Below, piece by piece: positions 63,289 through 64,000 of a stretch of 64,000 bases of DNA; within the stretch, counting starts at the first letter, position 1; each line of letters starts with the position of its first letter. Where the stretch lies: NCBI GenBank assembly GCA_963710745.1, contig CAVQBP010000001.1, positions 186,001 to 250,000 of the forward strand. The letters are read 5' to 3'. The stretch is from CAVQBP01 sp963710745 (GTDB taxonomy: Bacteria; Bacteroidota; Ignavibacteria; Ignavibacteriales; Ignavibacteriaceae). Position numbers and translations under genes: made by a program. The notes below the pieces were generated by a model. It did not search any database. It was not told the DNA's origin and was given only the letters and a program-made list of their open reading frames with translations.

Positions 63289-64000
63289 CTATAACCTGGT
63301 TGTTTTCTTTATAGCCAGACTCTCTGCATTCTTTTTCCAGTGATTTATAAATTCATCAAATTTCTCTTTTTCATGCCTGAAATTCTTATTTTTCATTAAA
63401 GGAAAATTTTTATCGGCGAGGATTTTCACACAGTTCATTAAGGCCCTGCCGGTATGATAGGAACCTTTCCAGATGTGTCCTTTAGGACCTGTTTTAAAAT
63501 GCGGTTCTTTATCTAATCCTCCTTCAAACCAGCCGCCGTTCTCCTCATCAAGCAAATAGTTCTTTATATAGTGCAATTGTCTCTTAAAATAATCTTTATA
63601 TATCTGTTCATCCGGGAAAATTTCAGACATGATGAGAAGAACATTTAAACCTTCAGCCTGGGCCCACCAGTTTTTCGTCGATTGAATTATTTTGCAACTA
63701 TTTTCTTCTGAAAAGTAATACCCGGCATCAAAGAAACCCCCGTTTTCATCATCCCATCCGTTTACGATGGCATGATCCACCATTTTCTTTGCAACTGTAA
63801 GTGTTTCAATGTCAGTCTCCAATCCAAGAGCATGCGAAGCTTCAAGCATCAAAAAGGCAGTTTCATAATCATGCCCGAATGAGACATGATCGAGCCTGTA
63901 ATTTTTTTCTCTTATTTCTTTAATAGCAACTTTAAATGATACAGGAGTCCAGTCGTATTCAAAAAATAAATTCATATAACCTTTTGCAGTTGTTATAACA
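63289..64000 (-). CDS. Cellobiose/mannobiose 2-epimerase, 5' end beyond the window
   Basis: The C-terminal part of an AGE-superfamily (alpha/alpha barrel) epimerase, about 237 residues visible. The frame stays open to the right edge of the window (VITTAKGYMNLFFEYDWTP), so the N-terminal 170 or so residues are outside. Motifs: DHVSFGHDYETAFLMLEAS (catalytic His region), KNWWAQAEGLNVLL, NGGWFEG and GPKGHIWKGSYHTGRALMN, matching cellobiose 2-epimerases. It converts the reducing-end glucose/mannose of beta-1,4 disaccharides, turning mannobiose into mannosyl-glucose, the GH130 substrate. It converges on the DUF362 gene. Confidence 0.88.
   Translation of the reverse strand, partial: VITTAKGYMNLFFEYDWTPVSFKVAIKEIREKNYRLDHVSFGHDYETAFLMLEASHALGLETDIETLTVAKKMVDHAIVNGWDDENGGFFDAGYYFSEENSCKIIQSTKNWWAQAEGLNVLLIMSEIFPDEQIYKDYFKRQLHYIKNYLLDEENGGWFEGGLDKEPHFKTGPKGHIWKGSYHTGRALMNCVKILADKNFPLMKNKNFRHEKEKFDEFINHWKKNAESLAIKKTTRL

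Noticed and set aside
1..64000. tRNA, rRNA or tmRNA genes
   Set aside because: I scanned the gaps by eye for cloverleaf-like GC-rich blocks and TTC-A loops and saw none; a covariance search would be needed to exclude small RNAs.

Overview
The window is AT-rich, gene-dense bacterial chromosome. It looks like a member of the Ignavibacteria (Bacteroidota/Chlorobi group). The reasons are: three secreted proteins ending in a type IX secretion (T9SS) sorting domain with the YPNPFNP signature; a GWxTD-domain protein; an F-type ATPase operon without beta and epsilon genes, as in Chlorobi and Bacteroidota; S16 with a long acidic/lysine tail; and an ECF sigma factor paired with a TPR serine/threonine kinase. 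No rRNA, tRNA, CRISPR array, phage or intact insertion sequence was seen. The taxonomic call is inference from gene content.

Layout. 1-17 kb: housekeeping and envelope genes (GT-C membrane protein cut by the left edge, YbgC-type thioesterase, nadC, flippase, dut, dnaE, FabI/FabL-type enoyl reductase, trxA, serA, GWxTD protein, LpxL-type acyltransferase, heptosyltransferase-like GT9, Sua5/TsaC, LytM peptidase, bactofilin). 17-22.5 kb: atpZ-like, atpI-like, atpB-E-F-H-A-G. 22.5-26.4 kb: ffh-rpsP-khpA-rimM-trmD-rplS, closed by a strong terminator. 26.4-29.6 kb: a tiny lysine-rich ORF, a GT2, an Lrp/AsnC regulator and glnA. 29.6-37.4 kb, minus strand: an acetate module of satP, acs, a GNAT/acyl-CoA-synthetase fusion, acuB, acuC and a methyltransferase. 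37.8-39.4 kb: a DASS transporter. 39.4-43.4 kb: Ser/Thr kinase and ECF sigma factor. 43.5-48.1 kb: an accessory region with a cut-off cytolysin-like lipoprotein, a 1075-residue T9SS protein with a duplicated beta-rich module, and a decayed histidine-kinase locus. 48.1-51.2 kb: a large hybrid histidine kinase. 51.2-55.7 kb: cupin, TonB receptor, TPR protein and a winged-helix regulator/membrane-protein pair. Two matching palindromes mark this last region as one candidate regulon. 55.7-64 kb: a beta-mannan/glucomannan locus (GH44, SSS symporter, GH130 mannosylglucose phosphorylase, cellobiose 2-epimerase cut by the right edge) with a DUF362 T9SS protein.

How the genes work together. Acetate would enter through SatP and be activated by Acs. 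The GNAT fusion and AcuC are a candidate acetylation/deacetylation pair acting on the Acs lysine, with AcuB (CBS-ACT) as a likely nucleotide or ligand sensor. The acs gene carries a one-base shift in an A4 run near its 5' end. In the mannan locus, secreted GH44 would cut polymer, the symporter import oligosaccharides, the epimerase convert mannobiose to mannosyl-glucose, and GH130 release mannose 1-phosphate and glucose. The most unusual material is at 43.5-48.1 kb, where two genes appear to be fossils left by truncation or internal deletion next to a possible pore-forming secreted protein.
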